NCBI RefSeq assembly: GCF_000686885.1
Contig: NZ_JMLU01000025.1
Location: 1 to 46,317 of the forward strand
From: Flavobacterium sasangense DSM 21067
GTDB lineage: Bacteria; Bacteroidota; Bacteroidia; Flavobacteriales; Flavobacteriaceae
Direction: 5' to 3'
DNA length: 46,317 nt
How positions within the stretch are numbered: the first letter of the stretch is position 1; every line of letters begins with the position of its first letter. The position numbers and the translations under genes are program-made. Below are positions 1 to 8,271 of the stretch, piece after piece. The notes below the pieces were generated by a model, which ran no database searches, was not told the origin of the DNA, and worked only from the letters and a program-made list of their open reading frames with translations.

Positions 1-277
1 ACAGCAATCCTTTGTAAACGAAGTGTTTAAGTTTTTTGTGGGTGTTTATTTTGTCCTTATTTCTTTTATTTAAGTAATCATCTTTAGCAAAGAAATCTGC
101 AATAGAAGCTTTGTAAATATCTGTTGGTTTAATAACCCAATTATTAACTTCACGAGTAATTGTAGATCTGTTTCTATTGAGTTGTTTAGCAATATAGCTT
201 TTAGACTTGTTTTCTTTGAGTAAAGTCTCAATAACAATCCGTTCATTTAAGGTTAATCGCCTGCGTAATTTTTCCAT
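1..277 (-). CDS. IS30-family transposase, N-terminal part (runs off left edge)
   Basis: An open frame starts at an ATG at 277 and reads 92 codons to the window edge without a stop. The protein begins MEKLRRRLTLNERIVIETLL and continues through a helix-turn-helix of the form SYIAKQLNRNRSTITREVNN, followed by a Y-KA-xx-A segment. This is the layout of the N-terminal HTH_38 domain of IS30 transposases, which bind the element's ends and move it by DDE chemistry. The catalytic domain lies outside the window, so whether the element is intact cannot be judged. It is transcribed away from the acyl-CoA dehydrogenase gene, whose terminator lies about 60 bp upstream of this start. Confidence 0.8.
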   Translation of the reverse strand, partial: MEKLRRRLTLNERIVIETLLKENKSKSYIAKQLNRNRSTITREVNNWVIKPTDIYKASIADFFAKDDYLNKRNKDKINTHKKLKHFVYKGLL

Positions 278-335
278 AATTCAACAAAGATAAAATTTAT
301 CATTTGTTGCATTAAGTTATTGAATTCTCCATAAT

Positions 336-367
336 AAAAAACCATCCGCTACAACGGATGGTTTTTT
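336..367. terminator. Intrinsic terminator, probably bidirectional
   Basis: An 8-bp perfect stem (341-348 with 355-362, arms ACCATCCG/CGGATGGT) has a 6-nt loop, an A-run before it and a T-run after it. On the minus strand it ends the beta-oxidation operon whose last gene stops at 397. Confidence 0.85.
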
Positions 368-396
368 TAAACAAACTAAACCAATTAATTGCTGTA

Positions 397-2187
397 TTAG
401 AAAGCGTATTTGTTTTCGCTAATAATTTTTGCAGCAATTTTTTCACGAAGACCAATTACATTTGGCATGTTCGTATATTTTGTAAAACGTTTTAATCCCA
501 TTAACATCATACGTTGTTCGTCGCCTTCAGCAAAAGAAACGATTCCTTCTTTTCCTTTTTGGTTTACGATATCTACTGCATGATATAAGTATAATTTTGC
601 CATAGCAATTTGCTCCTGAACTTTGTCTTCGCCTTCTTTTTTAGCTAATTTCTCTGTTCTTAGAATAGTACTTTCAGCCATATAGATTTCGATTAAGATA
701 TCAGAAGCCGCCATTAATAATTGTTGGTGTGACTCTAACTCTGGTCCGTATTTTTGAACAGCAGCACCTGCAACCATTAAGAATACTTTTTTCAATTTAG
801 CTATCATTTCTTTTTCTTCAGCAAATAATTCTGAATAATCTGGAACATCGAAAGATGGAATTCCCATTAACTCTTCAGCTACAGCCATCGCTGGACCTAA
901 TAAATCAACGTGACCTTTCATTGCTTTTTTCACTAACATACCAACGGATAACATTCTGTTGATTTCGTTAGTTCCTTCGTAAATTCTTGCGATACGAGCA
1001 TCTCTCCAAGCACTTTCCATTGGAGCGTCTTCTGAGAATCCCATTCCGCCAAAAATTTGAATTCCTTCATCTGTACATGCTTGAACATCTTCAGAAACTG
1101 CTACTTTTAAGATAGAACATTCGATTGCGAATTCTTCAACACCTTTTAATTCAGCTTCTTGGTGCGAATTTCCTTCACTAACTCTAATGTTGATTCTGTT
1201 TTCAATATCTGCAGCAGCTCTATACGTAGCACTTTCACCTGCATAAGCATTTGTTGCCATTTCAGCAATTTTAGCTTGAATTGCTCCAAAACTTGAAATT
1301 GGCGTTTTAAACTGAACTCTTTCATTAGCATAATTTACTGCTCCAGTAATTGTTCTTCTTTGTGCTTCTAAACACGCAGCAGCTAATTTAATACGTCCAA
1401 CATTCAAAGCATTCATTGCAATTTTGAATCCTTCGCCACGACCTGCTAACATATTCTCAACAGGAACTTTAGTTTCGTTGAAGAAAACCTGACGAGTAGA
1501 AGAAGAGCGAATACCTAACTTGTGTTCTTCATCTCCTAAAGAAATTCCGTTTGATGGATCATTTTCAACGATGAAACCTGTGATGTTTTTATCATCTTCG
1601 ATACGAGCGAAAACGATGAATACATTACAGAATCCAGCATTTGAAATCCACATTTTTCCACCAGTGATTTTATAATGTGTTCCATCCTCTGAAAGCACAG
1701 CTTTTGTTTTTCCTGAATTTGCATCTGATCCAGCTCCTGGTTCTGTTAAACAGTAAGCACCAAACCATTCGCCAGAAGCTAATTTTGGTACATATTTTTG
1801 TTTTTGCTCTTCAGTTCCGTATAACGTAATTGGCATTGTTCCAATTCCAGTGTGCGCTCCAAAAGCTGTTGAAAATGATCCCGTTGCTCCTGAAATGTAA
1901 TCACATACTAAAACGGTATTAATGAATCCCATTTCCATACCACCGTAAGCAGCAGGAACAGCAACGCTTAAATAACCAAGTTCTCCCGCTTTACGCATTA
2001 CTTCTTCGGTAAGGGAGTAATCTTTCTTTTCGAAACGCTCTTTGTTTGGCCATAATTCTTTATCTACGAATTCGATAACCGAATCACGCATCATGATTTG
2101 CTCTTCATTGAAATCTTCTGGTGTGAAGATATCTTCGCATTTTGTTTCTTTTACAAGGAATTGTCCTCCTCTGATGATATTTGACAT
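397..2187 (-). CDS. fadE: Acyl-CoA dehydrogenase (FadE-like, long form)
   Basis: A 596-residue flavoprotein predicted to catalyse the first step of beta-oxidation, converting acyl-CoA to trans-2-enoyl-CoA with FAD. The core covers about residues 25-420: helical N-terminal domain, FAD/substrate segment CLTEPGAGSDA (146-156) and the helical C-terminal domain. The catalytic base is probably Glu404 in IYEGTNEINRML. A further helical extension of about 170 residues makes it longer than short-chain dehydrogenases and resembles the VLCAD/ACAD9-type architecture, which suggests long-chain substrates. It is the last gene of a minus-strand operon, 21 bp after the thiolase gene. The order marR-fadN-fadA-fadE matches the Bacillus fadNAE arrangement with a regulator added. 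Substrate length is inferred. Confidence 0.93.
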   Translation of the reverse strand: MSNIIRGGQFLVKETKCEDIFTPEDFNEEQIMMRDSVIEFVDKELWPNKERFEKKDYSLTEEVMRKAGELGYLSVAVPAAYGGMEMGFINTVLVCDYISGATGSFSTAFGAHTGIGTMPITLYGTEEQKQKYVPKLASGEWFGAYCLTEPGAGSDANSGKTKAVLSEDGTHYKITGGKMWISNAGFCNVFIVFARIEDDKNITGFIVENDPSNGISLGDEEHKLGIRSSSTRQVFFNETKVPVENMLAGRGEGFKIAMNALNVGRIKLAAACLEAQRRTITGAVNYANERVQFKTPISSFGAIQAKIAEMATNAYAGESATYRAAADIENRINIRVSEGNSHQEAELKGVEEFAIECSILKVAVSEDVQACTDEGIQIFGGMGFSEDAPMESAWRDARIARIYEGTNEINRMLSVGMLVKKAMKGHVDLLGPAMAVAEELMGIPSFDVPDYSELFAEEKEMIAKLKKVFLMVAGAAVQKYGPELESHQQLLMAASDILIEIYMAESTILRTEKLAKKEGEDKVQEQIAMAKLYLYHAVDIVNQKGKEGIVSFAEGDEQRMMLMGLKRFTKYTNMPNVIGLREKIAAKIISENKYAF

Positions 2188-2208
2188 AACTTATTAAGTT
2201 TTATAGTT

Positions 2209-3393
2209 TTATTTTAAAAATTCAAAAATTCCGGCAGCTCCTTGACCAGTTCCAACACACATTGAAACGATTCCGTATTTGCTGTTTCTAAGGCGCATTT
2301 CGTCAAACAATTGAACGGATAGTTTAGCACCAGTACAGCCTAGTGGGTGACCCAAAGCGATAGCTCCACCGTTAACATTTACGATTTCAGGATTTAAACC
2401 TAATTCTCTCACAACTGCTAAAGATTGTGCTGCGAAAGCTTCGTTTAATTCAATTAAATCGATTTGTTCTTGTTTTAATCCCGCTTGTTTTAATGCTTTT
2501 GGAATTGCAGTAACTGGACCAATTCCCATGATTCTTGGTTCTACACCTGAAGCAGCGTAGCTTACCATTCTTGCAATTGGTTCTAAGTTTAATTCTTTTA
2601 CCATTTCTTCGCTCATGATTAAAACGAAAGCAGCTCCATCACTCATTTGTGAAGAGTTTCCAGCCGTAACCGAACCATCAGCAGCAAATACAGGTCTTAA
2701 TCCTGCTAAAGCTTCTACTGAAGTTCCTGCTCTTGGACCTTCGTCTTTATTTACTACATAAGATTTTGTTTCTTTTTTACCATTTTCATTGATAAACGTT
2801 TGTTCGACTGTGATAGGAGCAATTTGTTTATCGAATTTTCCTTCTGATTGCGCTTTCAACGCTTTCATGTGTGATTGATAAGCAAATTCATCTTGATCAG
2901 CTCGAGAAACATTGAATTGTTTTGCAACAGCTTCAGCCGTTAATCCCATTCCCCAGTAATAATCTTCGTGACCTGCAGCGGCAACTTTATAATCTGGTGT
3001 TGGTTTATAACCTCCCATTGGAATGTAACTCATACTTTCTGCACCACCAGCAATGATACAATCTGCCATTCCAGACTGAATTTTAGCTGTTGCCATTGCT
3101 ATAGTTTCTACACCAGAAGCACAATATCTGTTTACTGTAACTCCAGGAACATCCGTGATTTTTAATCCCATTAATGAAATTAAACGTCCAACGTTTAAAC
3201 CTTGTTCTGCTTCTGGCATGGCGTTTCCTACCATTACGTCATCAATACGTGCTTTGTCGAAATCAGGCAAATCCTTCATCATGTGTTCGATGGTTTCTGC
3301 TGCTAATTCGTCAGGTCTTTTGAATCGGAATAAGCCTTTAGGAGCTTTTCCAACTGCTGTTCTATATCCTTTTACTATATATGCTGTTCTCAT
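2209..3393 (-). CDS. fadA: Acetyl-CoA acyltransferase (thiolase)
   Basis: A 394-residue thiolase, the usual family length, that would cleave 3-ketoacyl-CoA to acetyl-CoA and a shortened acyl-CoA. All catalytic elements are visible: nucleophile Cys91 in NRYCASG, the NEAFAAQ motif, His349 in GGAIALGHPLG and Cys379 in CVGTGQG. It lies 3 bp downstream of the fadN-like gene and 21 bp upstream of the dehydrogenase gene, so it should be translated from the same mRNA. Thiolases of biosynthetic and degradative type share these motifs; the degradative role is inferred from the operon. Confidence 0.94.
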   Translation of the reverse strand: MRTAYIVKGYRTAVGKAPKGLFRFKRPDELAAETIEHMMKDLPDFDKARIDDVMVGNAMPEAEQGLNVGRLISLMGLKITDVPGVTVNRYCASGVETIAMATAKIQSGMADCIIAGGAESMSYIPMGGYKPTPDYKVAAAGHEDYYWGMGLTAEAVAKQFNVSRADQDEFAYQSHMKALKAQSEGKFDKQIAPITVEQTFINENGKKETKSYVVNKDEGPRAGTSVEALAGLRPVFAADGSVTAGNSSQMSDGAAFVLIMSEEMVKELNLEPIARMVSYAASGVEPRIMGIGPVTAIPKALKQAGLKQEQIDLIELNEAFAAQSLAVVRELGLNPEIVNVNGGAIALGHPLGCTGAKLSVQLFDEMRLRNSKYGIVSMCVGTGQGAAGIFEFLK

Positions 3394-3396
3394 TTC

Positions 3397-5787
3397 TTAG
3401 TTTCTTAATGGTTTCCCTTTGGTTAACATGTACTGAATTCTTTCTAAAGATTTTCTTTCTCCAGTTAATGATAAAAATGCTTCTCTTTCTAAATCCAATA
3501 AGTACTGTTCAGAAACTAATGTTGCTTCTGATAAATCACCACCAGCCATTACATAAGCTAATTTGTTAGCGATTTTCTTATCGTGTTCAGAAATGTATTT
3601 ACCCGCTTCCATTTGGTCAGTTCCTACTAAGAACATTCCTAAAGCTTGTTTACCTAATACTTTGATGTCTTTTCTTCTTACGGGTTGTGTATATCCTTGT
3701 TCAGCCATTTGTAATGCAACTTGTTTAGCTGTAGCGATTTGACGATCTTTGTTTACCACAACGATATCTCTTCCTTTTTGTAAAACGCCAGTATCAAAAC
3801 CTTCGTAGGCTGAAGTAGCTACTTTTGCCATTCCTACGGTTAAGAAATATTCTTGAAGCACATTTAATTCTACGTCATTTTTACGGAATAAATCAGAGGC
3901 TCTTAACGCCATTTCTTTAGAACCACCACCACCAGGAATTACTCCAACACCAAATTCTACTAATCCGATGTATGTTTCTGCAGCAGCAACCGCTCTATCA
4001 GCGTGCATTGTTAATTCGCAACCACCACCTAATGTCATTCCGTGAGGAGCAGCGATAACTGGAATTGCAGAATAACGACAACGCATCATCGTGTCTTGGA
4101 ACATTTTGATAGCCATGTTTAATTCGTCATATTCTTGTTCGACAGCCATCATGAAAATCATTCCTAAGTTTGCTCCAACAGAGAAATTAGCACCTTGATT
4201 TCCAATAACTAAACCATTGTAGTCTTTCTCAGCAATATCAATAGCTTTGTTGATTCCTTGTAAAACACCAGCTCCGATAGAATTCATTTTTGAAGTAAAT
4301 TCTAAATTGATGATGCCATCACCTAAATCGGTAATGATGGAATCGCTGTTGTTCCATATTTTTTTGCTTTCGCGAATGTTATTTAAGATAATGAAGGCAT
4401 CCTGACCCGGAATTTTCTCTACTTTTTTATTCGTGATAGAGTAGAAGTGAGTTGCTCCATCTTTAATAGAATAGAAAGAAGTAGTTCCTGAAGCCACCAT
4501 ATCCGTTACCCAAGAAGCAGGTTGATAGCCTTCCGCTTTCATTAAATCAATTCCTTTTTCAACTCCGATAGCATCCCAAATTTCGAATGGACCATTTTCC
4601 CAACCGAATCCTGCTTTCATAGCATCGTCAATTTTGTAGAAAGCGTCAGTGATTTCAGGAATTCTGTTTGAACAGTATTGGAACATAGAAGCAAAGTTTT
4701 TTCTGTAGAAATCACCTGCTTTGTCTTTTCCAGTAACTAAAACTTTAAATCTGTCGATTGGTTTTTCAATCGTTTTGGTTAATTCTAAAGTCGCGAAAGA
4801 TGCTTTTTTATTTGGTCTGTAAGTTAAAGTATCTAAATCTAAAGTTAGAATGTCTTTTCCTTCTTTTTTGTAGAAACCTTGTCCGGTTTTACTTCCTAAC
4901 CATTTGTTTTCCATCATTTTGTTAACAAATTCAGGAAGTTTGAATAATTCATGCGCTTCGTCGTTTGGACAATTTTCATAAATTCCGTTAGCCACATGAA
5001 CTAATGTATCTAAACCAACCACATCAACCGTTCTAAAAGTAGCTGATTTTGGACGACCAATTACAGGTCCAGTTAATTTATCAACTTCTTCAACCGTTAA
5101 TCCCATTTCTTTTACTTGGTGGAATAAACTTTGAATTCCGAAGATTCCAATTCTATTTCCAATAAAAGCTGGAGTATCTTTTGCAACAACTGAAGTTTTT
5201 CCTAAGAACTTTTCACCATAACCATTCAAGAAATCTAATACTTCATGCGATGTTTTTGGTCCAGGAATGATTTCAAATAATTTTAAGTAACGAGCAGGGT
5301 TAAAAAAGTGCGTACCACAGAAATGTTGTTGGAAATCTTCGCTTCTTCCTTCGCTCATAAATTGAATAGGAATACCAGAAGTATTTGAAGTGACTAAAGT
5401 TCCTGGTTTTCTATATTTATCAACTTGTTCGAAAACAATTTTCTTGATGTCTAAACGTTCTACAACTACTTCGATAATCCAATCTGCAGTTGCAATTTTC
5501 GACATATCATCTGTAGTATTACCTGTAGTAATTCTTGAAGCAAAACTTGGATGATAAATAGGTGAGGGTTTCGATTTTAAAGCGTTAGCTAAATGATCAT
5601 TTACTAATCGATTTCTAACGGCTTTACTTTCTAGAGTTAGTCCTTTTTTCTGTTCGGCTTCGGTTAGTTCGTTTGGTGCGATGTCTAATAGTAAGACTTC
5701 AACCCCAATATTAGCAAAATGGCAAGCTATACCACTTCCCATAATCCCGGAACCAATAACAGCAACTTTTTTAATATTACGTTTCAT
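3397..5787 (-). CDS. fadN: Bifunctional 3-hydroxyacyl-CoA dehydrogenase / enoyl-CoA hydratase (FadN type)
   Basis: A 796-residue protein with the dehydrogenase first and a crotonase-fold domain last, the reverse of Escherichia coli FadB and the same order as Bacillus FadN. Residues 8-35 form a Rossmann nucleotide site (GSGIMG at 12-17), and His160 in GTHFFNP is the likely dehydrogenase base. Helical dehydrogenase C-domains follow to about 450. The hydratase domain covers about 480-700, with an oxyanion segment near GANFSVGAN (532-540), Glu591 in GGGCE and Glu611 in LVEFG at the two usual catalytic positions. It would hydrate enoyl-CoA and oxidise the product with NAD. It sits 18 bp after marR and 3 bp before the thiolase gene. 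Confidence 0.92.
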   Translation of the reverse strand: MKRNIKKVAVIGSGIMGSGIACHFANIGVEVLLLDIAPNELTEAEQKKGLTLESKAVRNRLVNDHLANALKSKPSPIYHPSFASRITTGNTTDDMSKIATADWIIEVVVERLDIKKIVFEQVDKYRKPGTLVTSNTSGIPIQFMSEGRSEDFQQHFCGTHFFNPARYLKLFEIIPGPKTSHEVLDFLNGYGEKFLGKTSVVAKDTPAFIGNRIGIFGIQSLFHQVKEMGLTVEEVDKLTGPVIGRPKSATFRTVDVVGLDTLVHVANGIYENCPNDEAHELFKLPEFVNKMMENKWLGSKTGQGFYKKEGKDILTLDLDTLTYRPNKKASFATLELTKTIEKPIDRFKVLVTGKDKAGDFYRKNFASMFQYCSNRIPEITDAFYKIDDAMKAGFGWENGPFEIWDAIGVEKGIDLMKAEGYQPASWVTDMVASGTTSFYSIKDGATHFYSITNKKVEKIPGQDAFIILNNIRESKKIWNNSDSIITDLGDGIINLEFTSKMNSIGAGVLQGINKAIDIAEKDYNGLVIGNQGANFSVGANLGMIFMMAVEQEYDELNMAIKMFQDTMMRCRYSAIPVIAAPHGMTLGGGCELTMHADRAVAAAETYIGLVEFGVGVIPGGGGSKEMALRASDLFRKNDVELNVLQEYFLTVGMAKVATSAYEGFDTGVLQKGRDIVVVNKDRQIATAKQVALQMAEQGYTQPVRRKDIKVLGKQALGMFLVGTDQMEAGKYISEHDKKIANKLAYVMAGGDLSEATLVSEQYLLDLEREAFLSLTGERKSLERIQYMLTKGKPLRN

Positions 5788-5805
5788 GTTGTTGATAGGT
5801 TTGTT

Positions 5806-6246
5806 TTATTTGTCGTTATAGATTTTCTTATCGGTAATTAATTCGTTTATAATTTCAGCAACTTCCATAAAGTGTTGTAATTTTTCTTCACTTACATGTT
5901 GTTTTACTGCTTCATTAAAACGAAGTACAGTTTCTTTAGAAAGTTCTCTTTTTTCTTTCCCGTCTTTTGTTAATTGAATGATTACCCCTCTACCATCAGT
6001 TGGGTTTTTTTTACGAGTAATCAAACCTCTTTCTTCCATAGATTTTAAGGTTCTGGTTAAGCTTGTTGCTTCCATTCCCATTTTCGGACCGAGTGTCGTA
6101 GAGGGTGACCCTTTTTCTCTATCAATGCTAAGAAGGGCAAAACCTGTTGCCATTGTAGCTCCGTATTTTGCTGCTTCTTCATTATACATTCTTGCAACTG
6201 CTTGCCAGGTTGTGCGTAATGCATAATCTATAGTTTTATCTTTCAT
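5806..6246 (-). CDS. MarR-family regulator of the beta-oxidation operon
   Basis: A 146-residue winged-helix protein with the MarR plan: N-terminal dimer helix, recognition helix around MGMEATSLTRTLKSMEERGL and the wing RKKNPTDGRGVIIQLT. It is the first gene of the marR-fadN-fadA-fadE unit, 18 bp before fadN. A perfect 28-bp palindrome at 6282-6309 lies just upstream of a consensus -7 element (TATATTTG, 6278-6271 on the minus strand), so autorepression is likely. A degenerate copy of the palindrome precedes the acyl-CoA synthetase gene at 8147. By analogy with other fatty-acid regulators the ligand would be an acyl-CoA, but nothing in the sequence shows this. Function in the pathway is inferred from position. 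Confidence 0.88.
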   Translation of the reverse strand: MKDKTIDYALRTTWQAVARMYNEEAAKYGATMATGFALLSIDREKGSPSTTLGPKMGMEATSLTRTLKSMEERGLITRKKNPTDGRGVIIQLTKDGKEKRELSKETVLRFNEAVKQHVSEEKLQHFMEVAEIINELITDKKIYNDK

Positions 6247-6270
6247 ATTGGTTTATAATCAAAACTTCTT

Positions 6271-6278
6271 CAAATATA
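6271..6278 (-). promoter_or_regulatory. -7 promoter element of the marR-fad operon
   Basis: TATATTTG on the minus strand matches the Bacteroidetes -7 consensus TAnnTTTG, 24 bp upstream of the marR start. No good TTG is seen at -33; that position falls inside the palindrome at 6282-6309. Confidence 0.65.
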
Positions 6279-6281
6279 AAA

Positions 6282-6309
6282 AAAAATACTATGCATGCAT
6301 AGTATTTTT
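6282..6309. promoter_or_regulatory. 28-bp perfect palindrome, probable MarR operator
   Basis: The sequence is its own reverse complement over 28 bp, with the central core ATACTATGCATGCATAGTAT. It begins 3 bp upstream of the -7 element of the marR-fad operon and covers the -33 region, so a bound dimer would block RNA polymerase. A 26-bp copy with four mismatches lies at 8246-8271. Confidence 0.72.
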
Positions 6310-6344
6310 AATATTTTTTTTAAAATTTAACATTTTAAAAAAGC

Positions 6345-6367
6345 AAAACCCACATTTCGTGGGTTTT
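6345..6367 (-). terminator. Terminator of the acyl-CoA synthetase gene
   Basis: A 9-bp perfect stem (AAAACCCAC 6345-6353 with GTGGGTTTT 6359-6367) has a 5-nt loop. On the minus strand it is followed by a T-rich tract. It lies just after the stop at 6375. Confidence 0.75.
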
Positions 6368-6374
6368 AGCGTTT

Positions 6375-8147
6375 TTATCCGTAAATTTTTTGATATAAGT
6401 CGTTATATTTTTCTTTAATAATTTTACGTCTTAATTTCATAGTTGGTGTTAAGTGACCAGCATCGATAGACCAAATATCAGGGGTAAGTTCAAAGCGTTT
6501 TACTTTTTCCCAATTCCCAAATTTTTCATTACAATGGTCAATTTCTTCTTGAATTCTATCGATTACCATTTTACTAGCACAAAGTTCTTCATTAGAAGAA
6601 AAAGTAGTATTGTTATGTCTGTGTGCCCATTCCGTAACAAATTCAAAATTAGGTTGAATGAAAGCTGCTGGCATTTTTTCGCCATCACCAATTACCATAA
6701 TTTGCTCGATGAAACGAGATTGTTTGAAAGCATTTTCTAAAATCTGAGGCGCTACATATTTTCCACCAGAAGTTTTGAACATTTCTTTTTTACGATCGGT
6801 AATTTTTAGGAAACCATCTGCATCAATTTCTCCGATATCGCCGGTGTGGAAATAACCATCTTTTAATGCTTCTGCTGTTTGAGTTTCGTCTTTATAATAC
6901 CCAATCATAACATTTGGACCTTTACATAAAATTTCTCCGTCTTCAGCAATTTTAACTTCTACACCATCTAAAATTTTACCTACAGTTCCAATTCTAAAAC
7001 TATTATTTCTCATATCATTTACAGAAATAACAGGAGAAGTTTCTGTTAAACCATAACCTTCCATAACTGGAATGTTAGCAGCACAAAAAACTTTTGTTAA
7101 TCTGGTTTGAAGCGCAGCACTTCCTGAAACTAATAATTCTAATTCGCCTCCTAAACCTTCTTGCCATTTTGAGAAGATTAATTTGCGAGCAATTTTAAGT
7201 TTGAATTCATAGAATGGACCGTTTTGTTTATAAGGTTTGTATTCCATTCCTAAATTTAATGCCCAGAAGAAAAGCGCTTTTTTGATTCCAGTTAAATCGG
7301 CACCTTTAGCATAAATTTTGTCGTAAACTTTTTCTAATAATCTTGGTACAACCGACATTACATGTGGTTTTACCTCTTTTAAGTTATCAGATATTTTTTC
7401 AATACTTTCAGCAAAGTAAATAGAGATTCCGTAATACTGATATAAATAAGTCAACATTCTTTCGAAGATGTGACAAATAGGTAAGAAACTCAACGCTCTT
7501 GTATCACCAGCTCTTAATGGAACTCTAGGCGCACTCATTAAAACATCGGAAACTATATTTTGATGAGATAACATAACACCTTTAGGTCTTCCTGTTGTTC
7601 CAGAAGTATAGATAATTGTTGCTAAATCAGTTGTAGCAACATTATTTTTTCTATCTTCAACTACATCTTGGTTTGAAGTATCAGCACCCAATTCTAAAAT
7701 TTCTTTCCAACTTTTGCATCCTGCAATATCATTGTAAGAGAAAACGTCTTTTAATAAAGGAACGTTAGCTTTTATACTTTGCAATTTTTCATATACCTCA
7801 AGATCAGATACAAAAACATATTGCGATTCTGAGTGATTTAATATGTATTCATAATCCTCAGCCGAAATAGTTGGATACATTGGAACGGTTTGCGCTCCAG
7901 TCTGCAATACACCAATATCTGTTATATGCCATTCTGTTCTATTGTTAGATGAAATGATGGCAATTTTATCATTTCTATTTACACCTAATCGAAGTAAACC
8001 TCTTGAAATAGCATTGGCTTTATCTAAATATTCTTGAGTAGATGTTTTAATCCACTGACCTTCATATTTTGTAACTAAAGCATCCTTTAAATTATACTTT
8101 TCTAATTGATGATAAGGAAAGTCAAATAAGCGTGTTATATTATTCAT
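6375..8147 (-). CDS. fadD: Long-chain-fatty-acid--CoA ligase (AMP-forming)
   Basis: A 590-residue member of the adenylate-forming family that would activate fatty acids to acyl-CoA at the membrane, feeding the adjacent beta-oxidation operon. Visible motifs are the P-loop TIIYTSGTTGRPKGVMLSH, the second core motif GYGLTETSP, the hinge/adenine motif YFHTGDIGEIDADGF and the C-terminal lysine region TDRKKEMFKTSGGKYVAP. A frame-extending TTG exists at 8156, but the ATG at 8147 gives the usual start MNNITRLFDF and is preferred. Transcription is separate from the marR operon (terminator at 6345-6367; own -7 element at 8239-8246), yet a related palindrome upstream points to shared control. The exact fatty-acid range is unknown. 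Confidence 0.92.
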   Translation of the reverse strand: MNNITRLFDFPYHQLEKYNLKDALVTKYEGQWIKTSTQEYLDKANAISRGLLRLGVNRNDKIAIISSNNRTEWHITDIGVLQTGAQTVPMYPTISAEDYEYILNHSESQYVFVSDLEVYEKLQSIKANVPLLKDVFSYNDIAGCKSWKEILELGADTSNQDVVEDRKNNVATTDLATIIYTSGTTGRPKGVMLSHQNIVSDVLMSAPRVPLRAGDTRALSFLPICHIFERMLTYLYQYYGISIYFAESIEKISDNLKEVKPHVMSVVPRLLEKVYDKIYAKGADLTGIKKALFFWALNLGMEYKPYKQNGPFYEFKLKIARKLIFSKWQEGLGGELELLVSGSAALQTRLTKVFCAANIPVMEGYGLTETSPVISVNDMRNNSFRIGTVGKILDGVEVKIAEDGEILCKGPNVMIGYYKDETQTAEALKDGYFHTGDIGEIDADGFLKITDRKKEMFKTSGGKYVAPQILENAFKQSRFIEQIMVIGDGEKMPAAFIQPNFEFVTEWAHRHNNTTFSSNEELCASKMVIDRIQEEIDHCNEKFGNWEKVKRFELTPDIWSIDAGHLTPTMKLRRKIIKEKYNDLYQKIYG

Positions 8148-8238
8148 AATTCGCAATTGTTATTTTATGCAAATTATAAAAATAAAATTAATTAAACAAT
8201 TTTTTAAATAATTGATAATCTATAAGTTAGTATTTTGA

Positions 8239-8246
8239 CAAAAATA
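8239..8246 (-). promoter_or_regulatory. -7 promoter element of the acyl-CoA synthetase gene
   Basis: TATTTTTG on the minus strand fits TAnnTTTG. It is about 90 bp upstream of the ATG, and the operator-like palindrome 8246-8271 abuts it on the upstream side. Confidence 0.5.
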
Positions 8247-8271
8247 AAATACTATGCTTGCCTACTAATTT
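8246..8271. promoter_or_regulatory. Degenerate copy of the fad MarR operator
   Basis: Aligned to the central 26 bp of the palindrome at 6282-6309, this stretch has four mismatches, and the left half (AAAATACTATGC) is identical. It covers the -33 region of the synthetase promoter and touches the last base of the upstream transporter gene. Confidence 0.55.
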
